Positions 34,158 to 43,049 of a stretch of 64,000 nt of DNA are shown piece by piece. The translations under genes were made by a program, and so were the position numbers. Origin of the DNA: Hymenobacter actinosclerus (GTDB taxonomy: Bacteria; Bacteroidota; Bacteroidia; Cytophagales; Hymenobacteraceae); contig NZ_FOHS01000001.1 in assembly GCF_900111515.1 (NCBI RefSeq), positions 503,419 through 567,418 of the forward strand, in the 5' to 3' direction. Under the pieces are notes generated by a model. The model ran no database searches and was not told where the DNA came from. It worked only from the letters and a program-made list of their open reading frames with translations. The stretch's first letter is position 1; each line of letters opens with the position of its first letter.

Positions 34158-36413
34158 CTACAGCACCAGCAGCCCCTTCTCGCGCAACGTCAGCCACGCT
34201 TCCGACTCCAGGAACCGCTCGAACGACTGACCGGCCGGGAAGTCGCGGGCAGCTTCTTTGAGCAGGATTTTCGTGTCGTAATCGGTGCTGAGGCGGGTGA
34301 GCAACTCGTGCAGCCAGGGGGCGAGGGCGGCGGGTACGGTCAACTCGAAATCTTCGGCCTGCTCGTAGAAGGTGAGCGTGGCGCGGCCGCCTTTTTTGCC
34401 CGGAGTCAGCCGCAACTCGGGGGCGTTGCCGAGCCAGAACAGGCGCTGGTTCTGCTTGGCGAAATCGGGTTTGGCAGGCTGCTGGAGGGCCTGGTTTATC
34501 AGTTGGCGGGGCACGGTGGTTTTGGGCACCCGGAAATCAAACCAGAAGCCCAGCGGCTCGTGCAGGGCCACGCCGTGCAGGTAGTTGTAGAGGGCTTTGG
34601 CCAGGCCCGGCCCGAACTGCGCGTGGTCGGTGCCGGTGGGGTCGTCGTGCCAGAGGTCGTTCCAGGCGAAGGGGCCGGGCGCGGGGCCTACGGCCGCCAC
34701 CTGGTACTTGGCCGGATTCTTCCCCACGGGCGAGTGAGCCGTCATCGAAAAGCGGTGCCAGTAGCCGCTTTGGATGATGCCCGCCTGAAACAGCTGCCGC
34801 ACGATTTCCAGGCTGTCGACGGTTTCCTGGGTGGTCTGGGTCGGGAAGCCGTACATCAGGTAGGCGTGCACCATGATGCCGGCCTGGGTGAAGCCATCCG
34901 TCACGCGGGCGACCTGGGCAATGGTAACGCCCTTTTCCATGAGGGCCAGCAGCCGGTCGGATGCCACTTCCAGGCCCCCGCTCACGGCAATGCAGCCGCT
35001 GGCGGCCAGCAGCCGGCACAAATCGGGCGAGAAGGTTTTCTCGAAGCGGATGTTGCCCCACCAGGTAATGCCCGTGCGGCGCTTGAGCAGTTCGATGGCC
35101 AAATCGCGCAACGCCAGCGGCGGGGCGGCCTCGTCCACGAAGTGAAAGCCGGTCTGGCCGGTCTGGGCCACGATTTGCGCGATGCGGTCGGCCAGCAGGG
35201 CAGCGGGGGCGGTTTCGTAGCGGCTGATGTAGTCGAGCGTGACGTCGCAGAACGAGCAGCGTTTCCAGTAGCAGCCGTGGGCCACCGTCAGCTTGTTCCA
35301 GCGCCCGTCGCTCCAGAGCCGGTGCATCGGGTTCAGCACCTCAATCACCGACAAATACTCGCTCAGCGGCAAATCCGAATAATCCGGCGTGCCCACCTCG
35401 GGGTGCGGAATATCGGGCTGCGGATGGTTGACGTACTCGACCTGGCCCGCCGCGTTGCGCAGGAAGGTGCGTTGCAGGGGAGCTGCAAGCCACCAGCTGC
35501 AAGCTGCAAGCTTACGTTCATTAGGCTCATCAACGGGCAATTCACCGCTTGCAGCTTGCAGCTGGTGGCTTGCAGCTTCTAAAACCCGCAGCCATGGCCC
35601 TTCGCCGTCGTCGAGGGTCAGGAAGTCGATGTAGTTGAAGAAGCGGGGCTCTTTGAGGGTGCGTAGCTCGGTGTTGGGGTAGCCGCCGCCCATGAGGGTG
35701 TAAGTGGCAGGGTGGGTTTCCTTGATGCGGCCGGCCAGCCGGAGCGCCCCGTAGAGGTTGCCCGGAAACGGCACCGTGAAGCCCACGATGTCGGGCTGGG
35801 TGCGGACCATAAGCTCATCGAGCAGTTCCAGCAGCATCCGGTCGAGCAGGTTGGGCGGGGCTTGCAGGGCCTCGTGCAGGGCATCGAAGGTGGTGGCCGA
35901 CATGGCCAGCTTCTCGGCGTAGCGCGAGAAGCCGAACTGCGGGCCCACGGTTTCCTTGAGCAGGTCGCCCAGGTCTTCGAGATAGAGCGTGGCCAGGTGG
36001 CGGGCCTGGTCGGAGAGGCCCATGGTGCCGAAGGCGGTTTCCAGGTCGGCTACGTTGTCGAAGCGGCTGGCCTCGGGCAGGTAGCGCGAGTGGCAGATGC
36101 GCGGGGCCAGGGTGGAGTCCTTGTTCTGCAGGAAGCGCACGACCGGCTCCACGGTGCTCAGGTAGCTGTTTTTGAGCCGCAGCATCCGGCGGGCGTTGTC
36201 GCTCAGCTCGAACCCTCCGGCCTCAATCTCGGCAAACACCCGGCTCAGGCCCGCCCGCGAAAACAGCTTCAGCACCAGCTCCAGGCCCAGATCGGCCTGC
36301 GCCACGGCGTAGCCCCGCCCGCCCAGAAACCCCTTGATGTAGGCCGTGGCCGGGTAGGGCGTGTTGAGCTGCGTGAGCGGCGGGGTAATGAGCAGGACTT
36401 TGGGCGAAGTCAA
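34158..36413 (-). CDS. B12-binding domain radical SAM protein with an internal palindromic insertion
   Basis: About 751 residues from the TTG at 36413, chosen because the promoter at 36499-36506 excludes longer forms and because TSPKVLLITPPLTQLNTPYP is the expected start of a B12-binding domain. The radical SAM core follows with Cys381, Cys386 and Cys389 (HGCYWKRCSFCDVTLDY, CX4CX2C as usual for this subfamily), LVLxxGF-like blocks and HAYLMYGFPTQTTQETVDS. The product and substrate are unknown. Residues about 279-312 (HQLQAASGELPVDE, KLAACSWWLAAPL) are encoded by a 97-bp inverted repeat with no family counterpart, located in the linker before the core domain. Confidence 0.85.
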   Translation of the reverse strand: MTSPKVLLITPPLTQLNTPYPATAYIKGFLGGRGYAVAQADLGLELVLKLFSRAGLSRVFAEIEAGGFELSDNARRMLRLKNSYLSTVEPVVRFLQNKDSTLAPRICHSRYLPEASRFDNVADLETAFGTMGLSDQARHLATLYLEDLGDLLKETVGPQFGFSRYAEKLAMSATTFDALHEALQAPPNLLDRMLLELLDELMVRTQPDIVGFTVPFPGNLYGALRLAGRIKETHPATYTLMGGGYPNTELRTLKEPRFFNYIDFLTLDDGEGPWLRVLEAASHQLQAASGELPVDEPNERKLAACSWWLAAPLQRTFLRNAAGQVEYVNHPQPDIPHPEVGTPDYSDLPLSEYLSVIEVLNPMHRLWSDGRWNKLTVAHGCYWKRCSFCDVTLDYISRYETAPAALLADRIAQIVAQTGQTGFHFVDEAAPPLALRDLAIELLKRRTGITWWGNIRFEKTFSPDLCRLLAASGCIAVSGGLEVASDRLLALMEKGVTIAQVARVTDGFTQAGIMVHAYLMYGFPTQTTQETVDSLEIVRQLFQAGIIQSGYWHRFSMTAHSPVGKNPAKYQVAAVGPAPGPFAWNDLWHDDPTGTDHAQFGPGLAKALYNYLHGVALHEPLGFWFDFRVPKTTVPRQLINQALQQPAKPDFAKQNQRLFWLGNAPELRLTPGKKGGRATLTFYEQAEDFELTVPAALAPWLHELLTRLSTDYDTKILLKEAARDFPAGQSFERFLESEAWLTLREKGLLVL
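35481..35577. repeat. Palindromic element inside the radical SAM coding sequence
   Basis: Arms 35481-35511 and 35547-35577 are perfect 31-bp complements (AGCTGCAAGCCACCAGCTGC...), with a 35-nt loop containing ACGTTCATT. Related words occur in intergenic elements at 16842-16885 and 58206-58268. The reading frame of the host gene stays open through it. Confidence 0.9.
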
Positions 36414-36446
36414 AGAGAAAAAGTCAAAAGGAAAAGCCGGACCGAC

Positions 36447-36490
36447 TTTCGGGCCGGCCGTGCGGAAAACAACCGCCGACCGGCCCGAAA
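36447..36490. repeat. Inverted repeat in the radical SAM gene leader
   Basis: TTTCGGGCCGG (36447-36457) pairs with CCGGCCCGAAA (36480-36490). It lies between the promoter element and the TTG start and would form a hairpin in the mRNA leader. Confidence 0.6.
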
Positions 36491-36498
36491 GGTGCCCG

Positions 36499-36506
36499 CA
36501 AAGGTA
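36499..36506 (-). promoter_or_regulatory. TAnnTTTG promoter element of the radical SAM gene
   Basis: Exact match TACCTTTG, about 85 bp upstream of the TTG start. Confidence 0.55.
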
Positions 36507-36536
36507 CGGCTCCGCCCGCCGCCTCAAGTGGTTGCC

Positions 36537-37976
36537 CTACATCTTCATCTTGCCCATCTTCATTAGCGAAGGGTTCAGCCGCAAATACACCTGCCCCGAC
36601 ACCGGCGTGCTGCCGTAATAGGGGCGGATAGCCTCTTCGGGCCGGTACACGGTGGCCTGGGCGCCCAGCGTGAAATCAATGTTGGCCACCTGGGCCACCC
36701 GGTAGTTGGCGCCCACCGTGAGCGAGTGCACGTTGAAGGTAGGGTGCGAGGCGGTTGGATATTCAGGCGTCGGGAGTTGCAGTTCCTCGTCCGACTTCTG
36801 CACGAACTCGTAGCGCCCGTACACGGCCGGCTTGCCCAGCTGCACGTTGGTTTCGGCCAGCACCGAGTGCGAAGCCTTGTCGGTGTGGCTGCCCTGCACG
36901 TGCTGGTTCATGCCCCAGACCAGCGCCGAGGTGATGTAGCGGTACTCGCCCCAGCTGCTGCTCTGGATGATGGAGGCCGTCGTGCGCTTCACGTCCTCTT
37001 CGGGCGCCAGTGTTTCGGGGCTTTTGATGAAGGCCCGGCTCACCTGCAACGCCAGCGCCGGAGTGGGATTCCAGTTCAGGCGGCCGGCCCAGGAGTCGGC
37101 GCGGGGCTTGTCGAAGCCGAAGCGGTGCTCGTCGGGCTCGCGGCCCGTGAAGTTGGAGCCTTCCAGCTTGAACTGCTTGTAGCGCAATCCCAGCGTGGCC
37201 ACCCCGAACGTAATGTGGGTGGCGTCCTGCCAGTGGTGGCCCAGGGCGGCATCGGGGTTGGGCATGGCCGAAATCCGGTGCATGAAGGCCACCGGCCCGA
37301 TGGCCGGCTCGCCGGGGTAGCCCACGTACAGGCTCAGGTCCACGTCCTGGTTAAAGGCGTGGGTGTAGGCTATGCTCAGCGACGAAAACAGGTCGTGCGG
37401 GTGCTGGCGGTCGACCAGCGGCTGGCCCTTGAGCGCCTCGCCGCTCTGGAACAGCAGCGGGTAGCCGTTGTTGCCGTCGGTGATGACGTCGAGCGAGAGC
37501 ATGGCCGTGAAGTTGAGCAGGCCCTTCTGGCCGATGTTGCGCTGGGCCATGGTCATAAACCAGTTGGGCGCGTCGAAGGTGCTGCCGCCGCGCTGCCCGT
37601 TTTTGCGGCCGATGTTCTGGCTGGTGAAGCGCGGGCTGATGGCGCCGTGGTTCATAATCATCCAGGCCCCCTTGTGGTGCATCCACATGTACATGGGCGT
37701 GTTGTCGGGGTTCCAGGCCGTGCCCGAGCCGTTGCGGTTCATGGGCAGGTTGCGCGAGTAGGCGTGGCTCATGTTCTCCAGGCCGCCGTGGTCCATACTG
37801 CTGTGGTCCATTTCGGCGCTCTGGCTCATGCCGGGCATGTTGTGGCCGGCGTGGTTCATGCCCGGCATGGTTTGGCGGGTGGTATCGGCGGGCGCGGGCG
37901 TGGGGTGGTGCTGGGCCAGGGCCGGCGTGGCCAGCAGCGTACCGGCCAGCAGGGTCAGCGAATAAGGAAAACGCAT
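36537..37976 (-). CDS. Met/His-rich outer-membrane protein, probable copper-related
   Basis: A 479-residue protein with signal peptide (SLTLLAGTLLATPALAQ) and an N-terminal 70-residue region dense in Met, His, Gly (MPGMNHAGHNMPGM, MDHSSMDHGG). This composition is typical of Cu(I)-binding segments. The rest is beta-rich, with alternating hydrophobic strands, and ends in MGKMKM; it should form an outer-membrane barrel. No named family is certain. It lies downstream, on the same strand, of an HMA-AraC regulator gene, which supports copper handling. Confidence 0.7.
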   Translation of the reverse strand: MRFPYSLTLLAGTLLATPALAQHHPTPAPADTTRQTMPGMNHAGHNMPGMSQSAEMDHSSMDHGGLENMSHAYSRNLPMNRNGSGTAWNPDNTPMYMWMHHKGAWMIMNHGAISPRFTSQNIGRKNGQRGGSTFDAPNWFMTMAQRNIGQKGLLNFTAMLSLDVITDGNNGYPLLFQSGEALKGQPLVDRQHPHDLFSSLSIAYTHAFNQDVDLSLYVGYPGEPAIGPVAFMHRISAMPNPDAALGHHWQDATHITFGVATLGLRYKQFKLEGSNFTGREPDEHRFGFDKPRADSWAGRLNWNPTPALALQVSRAFIKSPETLAPEEDVKRTTASIIQSSSWGEYRYITSALVWGMNQHVQGSHTDKASHSVLAETNVQLGKPAVYGRYEFVQKSDEELQLPTPEYPTASHPTFNVHSLTVGANYRVAQVANIDFTLGAQATVYRPEEAIRPYYGSTPVSGQVYLRLNPSLMKMGKMKM

Positions 37977-38094
37977 GGTCAGAGGAGTCAGTTGGTGAGC
38001 TACCCTAAAGACCCGCTAACGAGCCTTCGGGTTACATACAACCCGGGCCCAGTGGGTACGAAATTGCGCCAGCCGGGGGCGTAGCAGTCAGGAA

Positions 38095-38167
38095 GAAGAA
38101 GTAAAAGGCAAAAGCCGCTGAAAGAGCCTGCGTGGCCCGTTCAACGGCTTTTGCCTTTTACTTCTTC
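38095..38167. repeat. Inverted repeat, 23-bp perfect arms
   Basis: GAAGAAGTAAAAGGCAAAAG... (38095-38117) pairs with 38145-38167. It lies between the AraC-type regulator stop and the outer-membrane protein start (gap 37977-38181) and may be a terminator or processing site. Confidence 0.75.
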
Positions 38168-38181
38168 TCTTCGCCTTACAA

Positions 38182-38754
38182 TTAGCCCAGCTGGTCGAGC
38201 GAGAGGCGGCGGGGCATCAGGTCGCGGCGGAATTCGCTCACCGAGCGGCCGGTGACCTGGCGGAACTGGTTGCTCAGGTGCTGGCCCGAGCTGTAGCGCA
38301 TCTTCTCGGCTATTTCGCTCAGCGTCATTTCGTTGTAGCTCAGCATCTCCTTCACCCGCTCAATCTTCATCCGGATGAGGTACTTCTCGATGGTGAGGTT
38401 GGCGGTGCGCGAAAATACCTTGCTCAGGTGCGAGTAGGTGGCCGCAAACCGGTCGGTGAGGAAGGCCGAGGTGGTTAGGGGCATGCGAGCGGTGCGCAGA
38501 TGCTCCAGGTACTCGATCAGCGCCGATTTAATCTGCTCGGTGAGCTGGTCGGCGCGGCCCATAATCACGTCGAAGCCGGCCTCGCGCAGCAGTGGGGCTA
38601 CGGCGCTGGGGTCGGCGGGGGTGTTTTCGTCCAGCTGAACCTGCCCGAGCGTTACGTCGGTGGGGGTGTAGCCGGCCTGTTCGAACAGGTTGCGCACTGC
38701 CTCGATGCAGCGGGGGCAAACCATATTTTTGATGTGGAGCAGATGGGTTTTCAC
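38182..38754 (-). CDS. AraC-family regulator fused to an HMA-like metal-binding domain
   Basis: A 190-residue protein. Residues 1-65 resemble a heavy-metal-associated domain (THLLHIKNMVCPRCIEAVRNLFEQAGY, with Cys13 and Cys16 as the CxxC pair, and EAGFDVI at the end). Residues 85-185 form an AraC DNA-binding domain with two HTHs (LTIEKYLIRMKIERVKEML, MTLSEIAEKMRYSSGQHLSNQFRQVTGRS). It would sense Cu(I) or a similar soft metal and act on nearby genes. It starts with GTG at 38754, overlapping the TGA of the preceding membrane protein gene, which indicates translational coupling. Confidence 0.85.
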   Translation of the reverse strand: MKTHLLHIKNMVCPRCIEAVRNLFEQAGYTPTDVTLGQVQLDENTPADPSAVAPLLREAGFDVIMGRADQLTEQIKSALIEYLEHLRTARMPLTTSAFLTDRFAATYSHLSKVFSRTANLTIEKYLIRMKIERVKEMLSYNEMTLSEIAEKMRYSSGQHLSNQFRQVTGRSVSEFRRDLMPRRLSLDQLG

Positions 38755-39104
38755 GGATGGTTGTGGTTGGAGGGTTTCGGCCGTGCGACAGCGCGCACGG
38801 GAGTACGGGAAACGGCAACAGCCGACTTTTTACGCCGCCCGGAGCTAACCGGGGCTTCGGCCCAGGCGGAACCAAACCAATTGGCTGCCGCCCAACTTAC
38901 AAACGGAACCGCGGCCAAAAAGGTGATGGCCAGCAGCCAGAAAAATACGAAAAAAGCCCCGAAGAGGCGGCTAAAGAACTGGCCCTGCGTTCCGTACAGG
39001 TACAGAATAAGGGCCAGGGCCAGCAGAAGGCTGATTCCGGCCAGCAAGGCGGCCTGCCGAAGCAACGGCCGCAGTGGCAAAAAACGGCTGGCGGGTTGGG
39101 GCAT
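38751..39104 (-). CDS. Small membrane protein upstream of the HMA-AraC regulator
   Basis: A 117-residue protein with two hydrophobic helices (AALLAGISLLLALALILYLY and LFGAFFVFFWLLAITFLAAV) and a basic C-terminal tail ending in HNHP. The family is not recognised. Its TGA overlaps the GTG of the downstream regulator, so the two are co-transcribed. Its connection to metal response is an inference from this coupling. The ATG at 39104 is preferred over one seven codons upstream. The 241 bp before it (39105-39345) show no gene or clear signal. Confidence 0.6.
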   Translation of the reverse strand: MPQPASRFLPLRPLLRQAALLAGISLLLALALILYLYGTQGQFFSRLFGAFFVFFWLLAITFLAAVPFVSWAAANWFGSAWAEAPVSSGRRKKSAVAVSRTPVRAVARPKPSNHNHP

Positions 39105-39345
39105 AACGGAGCGTTGAGGAAGCAAATATAAGCCGCTGCCCTACTTAGCCGTTACGCAGGCAGCTTGGAACCGGGTTGAAGACCGAACATAAGACGTGCA
39201 ATGGAGTGGATAAAGTGGAAGAGGCCGCCGGCATAGCAGTAGAGCCGGAGTCCGAAATCAGCCTACGCAAAAACCAGTCGGGCAGTCAGCCGTACAGACA
39301 GGTAACCCGTTCTTTTTGGTTTAGTCCTGCCCATTTGCTGCACCC

Positions 39346-39615
39346 ATGAAAATGACCCTACTTCGCCCCCTGGCGGCTGCCCTGCTGCTCACCGGTTCTC
39401 TGACCGCCTGCAACACGGGCAACGAAAACGGCGCCACCAACGTCGAGATTGGCAACGATAAGAAGATGGACCCCGAAGCCCTGCGCCCCGATAACCAGGG
39501 CGCCGACTCGGCTACCTCCGGTCTGACGCCCGACACCAGCCGCGCCACCCTCGAGCAGCAGTACAAAAACGCCGCCGACACGCCCGACCGCAACCGCGAC
39601 GGGCTGGCCGACTAG
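39346..39615 (+). CDS. Small lipoprotein of unknown function
   Basis: An 89-residue protein with signal peptide and lipobox LTAC (Cys near 22), followed by a hydrophilic Asn/Asp-rich mature part (NTGNENGATNVEIGNDKK ... TPDRNRDGLAD). The acidic DRNRDG could bind calcium but is too short to call. A strong terminator follows. Confidence 0.65.
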   Translation: MKMTLLRPLAAALLLTGSLTACNTGNENGATNVEIGNDKKMDPEALRPDNQGADSATSGLTPDTSRATLEQQYKNAADTPDRNRDGLAD

Positions 39616-39681
39616 GCTTACCAGCTGATACCGAAAGCTATAAACCGTAGCTTTTGTTTAACGGCTCAGGTTTCAAACGAC

Positions 39682-39723
39682 AAAGCAAGGCCCCGTACTC
39701 CCTGGAGTGCGGGGCCTTGCTTT
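39682..39723. terminator. Terminator after the small lipoprotein gene
   Basis: Stem AAAGCAAGGCCCCG (39682-39695) with complement at 39710-39723, closed further by TACTCC/GGAGTG. The A/U ends suit both strands, and the converging surface-protein gene ends 45 bp away. Confidence 0.85.
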
Positions 39724-39768
39724 ATGTTGGTGCCTGCCGGTTTTAAAGCCGGTGGCTATCCGGAGGGT

Positions 39769-40854
39769 TTAATAGAACACGAAACCGTTGGGGCCGGCCA
39801 GAACCGTGAACGAGTCGATGGCCGCGCCGGTGCTTTTGAAGCGGATAACCTTGTCGGATGCCGTGAACGAGGCCAGGCCGCCGTAAATCGTGCCATCCTG
39901 CGGATCGACGCCCAGGCCATAGAAGCTGCCGCGCTTGATCAGCGGTTTGGTGGGCAGCGTGGCCTCGTTGATGTTGAGCGTGTACACGCCCCCCAGGTAG
40001 GTGTAATACAGCTGGTCGAGGCTGCCGTTGATGGTCAGGCGGCCCGGAGAACTCTGGTCGGAGGGCATCTCGCGGGTAGTAGCCGTGAGCTGGCCGGGGA
40101 CGATTTGTGAGAGGCTGCCTTTGCTTACCCGGGTAGAACCAGTGGTAGTGTACACGATTTTACCGCTGCTCAGCACCCATACCCGGCCATTGCGGTCGGC
40201 CACCACGCTGTTGGGGCCGTCGCCCACCGTAATAGTGCCTTCCACCACATCGGTCGTGGTGTTAATCACGGTAACTGTGTTGTCGCCGTTATTGGTCACG
40301 TACAGGCGCGAACCCACTACGGCCAGCTTCTCGGGCTGCTTGCCTACGGCAATGCTGCGGGTCACCTTGTTGGTTTTCAAATCGATAACCGAAACCTGGC
40401 CGGAAGCAGTGCTATATGATACCGTTTCGGTCACGTAACCCTTCTCCGACGAAGCGGCCACGAAATAACGCGGCAGCTTGAGGTTTTCGATAGTCGCCTT
40501 CGACTTGAACCGGGCCAGCGACACCACCTCCAGCTTGTTGCTGTTGTTGACCACAATGTAGCCCAGGCTGTCGCGCACGGCCATGCTCTGGGCAATGTCG
40601 CCAAGCGACCTGCCGTTGGCCGAGCTGAACAAAGACTTGTTGGTTACTGAGCTGCTGGCCTTGCTGAACAGGCTGATTTCGGCGTTGGAGCGCGTAAAGT
40701 TGCCCTCATTAACGATGTACACGGAGTTCGTAACGATGGGCTGCGAATCAGGCGTGGGGTCGTTGTCAGGGTCGCAGGCCAGTAGCGTAAGCGCGGCGGC
40801 GCTACCCAGCAACAGCCGGCCCGGCAGGCTGGCGAAAGCAGAAAATGGCTTCAT
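39769..40854 (-). CDS. BtuG-like surface beta-propeller lipoprotein (DUF5074/YncE-like)
   Basis: A 361-residue lipoprotein (lipobox TLLAC, Cys27) made of repeating propeller blades: SVYIVNEGNFTRSNAEISLF, VIDLKTNKVTRSIAVGKQPEKLAVVGSRLYV, VTVINTTTDVVEGTITVGDGPNSVV. The start of the mature part and fold match BtuG of Bacteroides, a surface protein that captures cobalamin and caps BtuB. The gene lies 70 bp downstream of a BtuB-like receptor on the same strand and both are under a cobalamin riboswitch. B12 binding is inferred from this context and fold. Residue-level binding sites cannot be checked here. Confidence 0.8.
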   Translation of the reverse strand: MKPFSAFASLPGRLLLGSAAALTLLACDPDNDPTPDSQPIVTNSVYIVNEGNFTRSNAEISLFSKASSSVTNKSLFSSANGRSLGDIAQSMAVRDSLGYIVVNNSNKLEVVSLARFKSKATIENLKLPRYFVAASSEKGYVTETVSYSTASGQVSVIDLKTNKVTRSIAVGKQPEKLAVVGSRLYVTNNGDNTVTVINTTTDVVEGTITVGDGPNSVVADRNGRVWVLSSGKIVYTTTGSTRVSKGSLSQIVPGQLTATTREMPSDQSSPGRLTINGSLDQLYYTYLGGVYTLNINEATLPTKPLIKRGSFYGLGVDPQDGTIYGGLASFTASDKVIRFKSTGAAIDSFTVLAGPNGFVFY

Positions 40855-40924
40855 GTAGGAAAGAAGAGGGTGAAGAAGGGTTGAAAAAATCGGTGGTTGA
40901 ACTGGTTGCGGGTAAGAGCCGGCA

Positions 40925-42898
40925 TCAGCGCCACAGCAGGCGCAGGCTGAGGCTGGCGTTGCGGCCGGGCAGGGCGCGGTTTTCGTAGTTCTGGTAGCTG
41001 TTATTAGTCAGGTTGAAGCCCTGGGCCAGCACCAGTATCTGCCAGGCGGGGGCCACGGCCAGCGTGCGGCCCACCGAGGCGTTCAGCAGCAGAAACCCGG
41101 GCAGAAAGGCCGTGGCCGAGGCATCGGTGAAGCGGTAGCCAGTGTAGGTAAGCGTGGTGCCCAGCTGCCAGCCCCGCCAGCCATGGTCGGTGCTGACGGC
41201 GGCCGTGTGCCGGGGCACGAAGGGCAGCTGCCGGCCTGCCGGGTCGGTATCGGTGGCCGTGCCGCGGGTTTTCTCGGTGCTCGTGAAGGCGTAGGAGCCC
41301 CGGGCCGTGAGGCGGTACGCGCCCGGCTGCCAGCCCAGCGTGCTGCCGGCCTCCAGGCCCTGGGCCCGCACCTGCCGCAAATTGCGCGGCGACCAGTACG
41401 AGGCGCCCGGCGTCCACTGCACCCAGTTGTCCACCAGCTGCCGGTAGCCGGTCAGCTCGGTTTGCAGCGTCAGGCGGGTGGTTTTAAAGGTGTGCGCCAG
41501 TCCGCCTTCATAGCCCATGCTTTCCTCGGGCAGCAGGTCGGGGTTGCCGCCGGGCCGCCAGTACCGCTCATTCAGGGTGGGAGCCCGGTAGCTGCGCGAG
41601 GCGTTGGCCTTCAGGCTGAGCGCGTGCCGGTTGGCGGCCAGCACCTGCCACTCGGCGCCGGCGGTGGGCGTGAGGGGGGGCTGCCGGCCCGGCAGCACGG
41701 CCTGCCGCAGGTTAAGCGAGAGTTGCAGCCGGGGGCGCGGGTCGTAGCGCAGCAGCAGGAAGCCCGAGTAGCGGTTCTCGGTGCGCGGAGCCGCACCGTA
41801 GCCATCCACATGGGCCGCGAAATGCTGGGCTTCGGCCCCCAGCCGCACCGAGGCGTTGGGCGCCAGCCGCCACGTGTGCTCGGCCTGGGCCTGGCTGGTG
41901 CGCACCGTCGATTCGCTCAGGCCGCTCACTTCGTCGCGGTAGTTGATCACGTCTTCAAACCAGGCGGCCCGCACGGCCCATTCGGCGCCGGTGCTCACGC
42001 GGCGGTAGGCGGCCATGAGGCGGCGGCTCTGGTCGCGCTCCTGGGCCCGGGTGTTGTTGGTGCCGATGCCGGGCTGAATCTGGCGGTCGGCGTCGGTCAG
42101 CCAGGCGGCGGCGCTCAGCTCGCCGTGCTGGCCCAGGCGCAGGGTGGCATCCTGGCTGAAGCTGGCCTGCCGAAACGCCGCGTTTTCCTGGTAGCGGCGC
42201 ACGCGGCCGCCGCCTTCGCGGGTGTAGTAGGGGAAGTCGTTGTCGGCGCGGCGGTAGTTGAAGCTGGTGCGCAACGCTATTTTCTGGTTGCTGAAGCCGG
42301 CCGTTGCCAGCCCCGCGCCCAGCCCAAAGCTGCCGTAGTCGCCCTGCGCGGTGCCGTGCCAGCCCCGGCCCCAGTCGGCCGGACTGTTGGCGGCCGCGCT
42401 CAGCCGTACCGTGCCGCCCACTGCCCCGTTGCCGTAGGTGGCGCCCGCCGGCCCCGGCTGAATGTCAACCTGCGTGGTGCCATTGATGGGCAGCAGCGCG
42501 AAATCGGCTTCACCCAGCGAGGGCAGGTTGATGTTGAAACCGTTCCAGAGCACGGCCGTGTGCCGGGCCGAGGTGCCCCGCAACGAAATGGACGACAGCT
42601 GCCCCGGCCCGTAGTTCTTCAGGTAAATGGCCGTGCGCGCCCCCAGCGCATCGGCCAGCGTGCCACTCCGGTAGTTGCTGAGGGCTACCGAATCGAGGGT
42701 CAGCTGGCGGCTGCCCACGGCAAAGCGCGTGGGGCGCAGGCCGGCCACCCGCACGGTGGGCAGCTGCTGGCTCCGCAGCGTATCAGTAGGGGCCTGGGCG
42801 GCGGCGGGTCGCGGCAGCAGGCCAACCAACAGGCCGAAGCCGGTAAGCACGGGGAAGCGGGCGGCGAGCCGACTGGAAAAACGCGTCTGGAGAACCAA
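40925..42898 (-). CDS. btuB: TonB-dependent vitamin B12 receptor (BtuB-like)
   Basis: About 657 residues from a TTG at 42898 that gives a good signal peptide (SSRLAARFPVLTGFGLLVGLLPRPAAAQ). The plug has ISLRGTSARHTAVLWNGFNIN and VDIQPGPAGATYGNGAVGGTV, and the barrel ends SLSLRLLWR. It lacks the N-terminal carboxypeptidase domain and resembles vitamin B12 receptors. A cobalamin riboswitch directly upstream supports the substrate. There is no ATG in the leader, so the start is uncertain. A TTG or the GTG after RFP could also serve. BtuFCD partners are not in the window. Confidence 0.88.
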   Translation of the reverse strand: MVLQTRFSSRLAARFPVLTGFGLLVGLLPRPAAAQAPTDTLRSQQLPTVRVAGLRPTRFAVGSRQLTLDSVALSNYRSGTLADALGARTAIYLKNYGPGQLSSISLRGTSARHTAVLWNGFNINLPSLGEADFALLPINGTTQVDIQPGPAGATYGNGAVGGTVRLSAAANSPADWGRGWHGTAQGDYGSFGLGAGLATAGFSNQKIALRTSFNYRRADNDFPYYTREGGGRVRRYQENAAFRQASFSQDATLRLGQHGELSAAAWLTDADRQIQPGIGTNNTRAQERDQSRRLMAAYRRVSTGAEWAVRAAWFEDVINYRDEVSGLSESTVRTSQAQAEHTWRLAPNASVRLGAEAQHFAAHVDGYGAAPRTENRYSGFLLLRYDPRPRLQLSLNLRQAVLPGRQPPLTPTAGAEWQVLAANRHALSLKANASRSYRAPTLNERYWRPGGNPDLLPEESMGYEGGLAHTFKTTRLTLQTELTGYRQLVDNWVQWTPGASYWSPRNLRQVRAQGLEAGSTLGWQPGAYRLTARGSYAFTSTEKTRGTATDTDPAGRQLPFVPRHTAAVSTDHGWRGWQLGTTLTYTGYRFTDASATAFLPGFLLLNASVGRTLAVAPAWQILVLAQGFNLTNNSYQNYENRALPGRNASLSLRLLWR

Positions 42899-43049
42899 AA
42901 TTTTCGCGACCGAAAAATTCAGTTCAAAACTTCGTGGGGTGTGCGCCGGCGGCGCCAACCGGCCGAAGCCGAGTCCGAAAACAGAAGGGTATTCCGCGGC
43001 CCCGAGAGGCCACTACTGTATTCGTTCTCCGCCCTTCCTCCGCAGGCGC

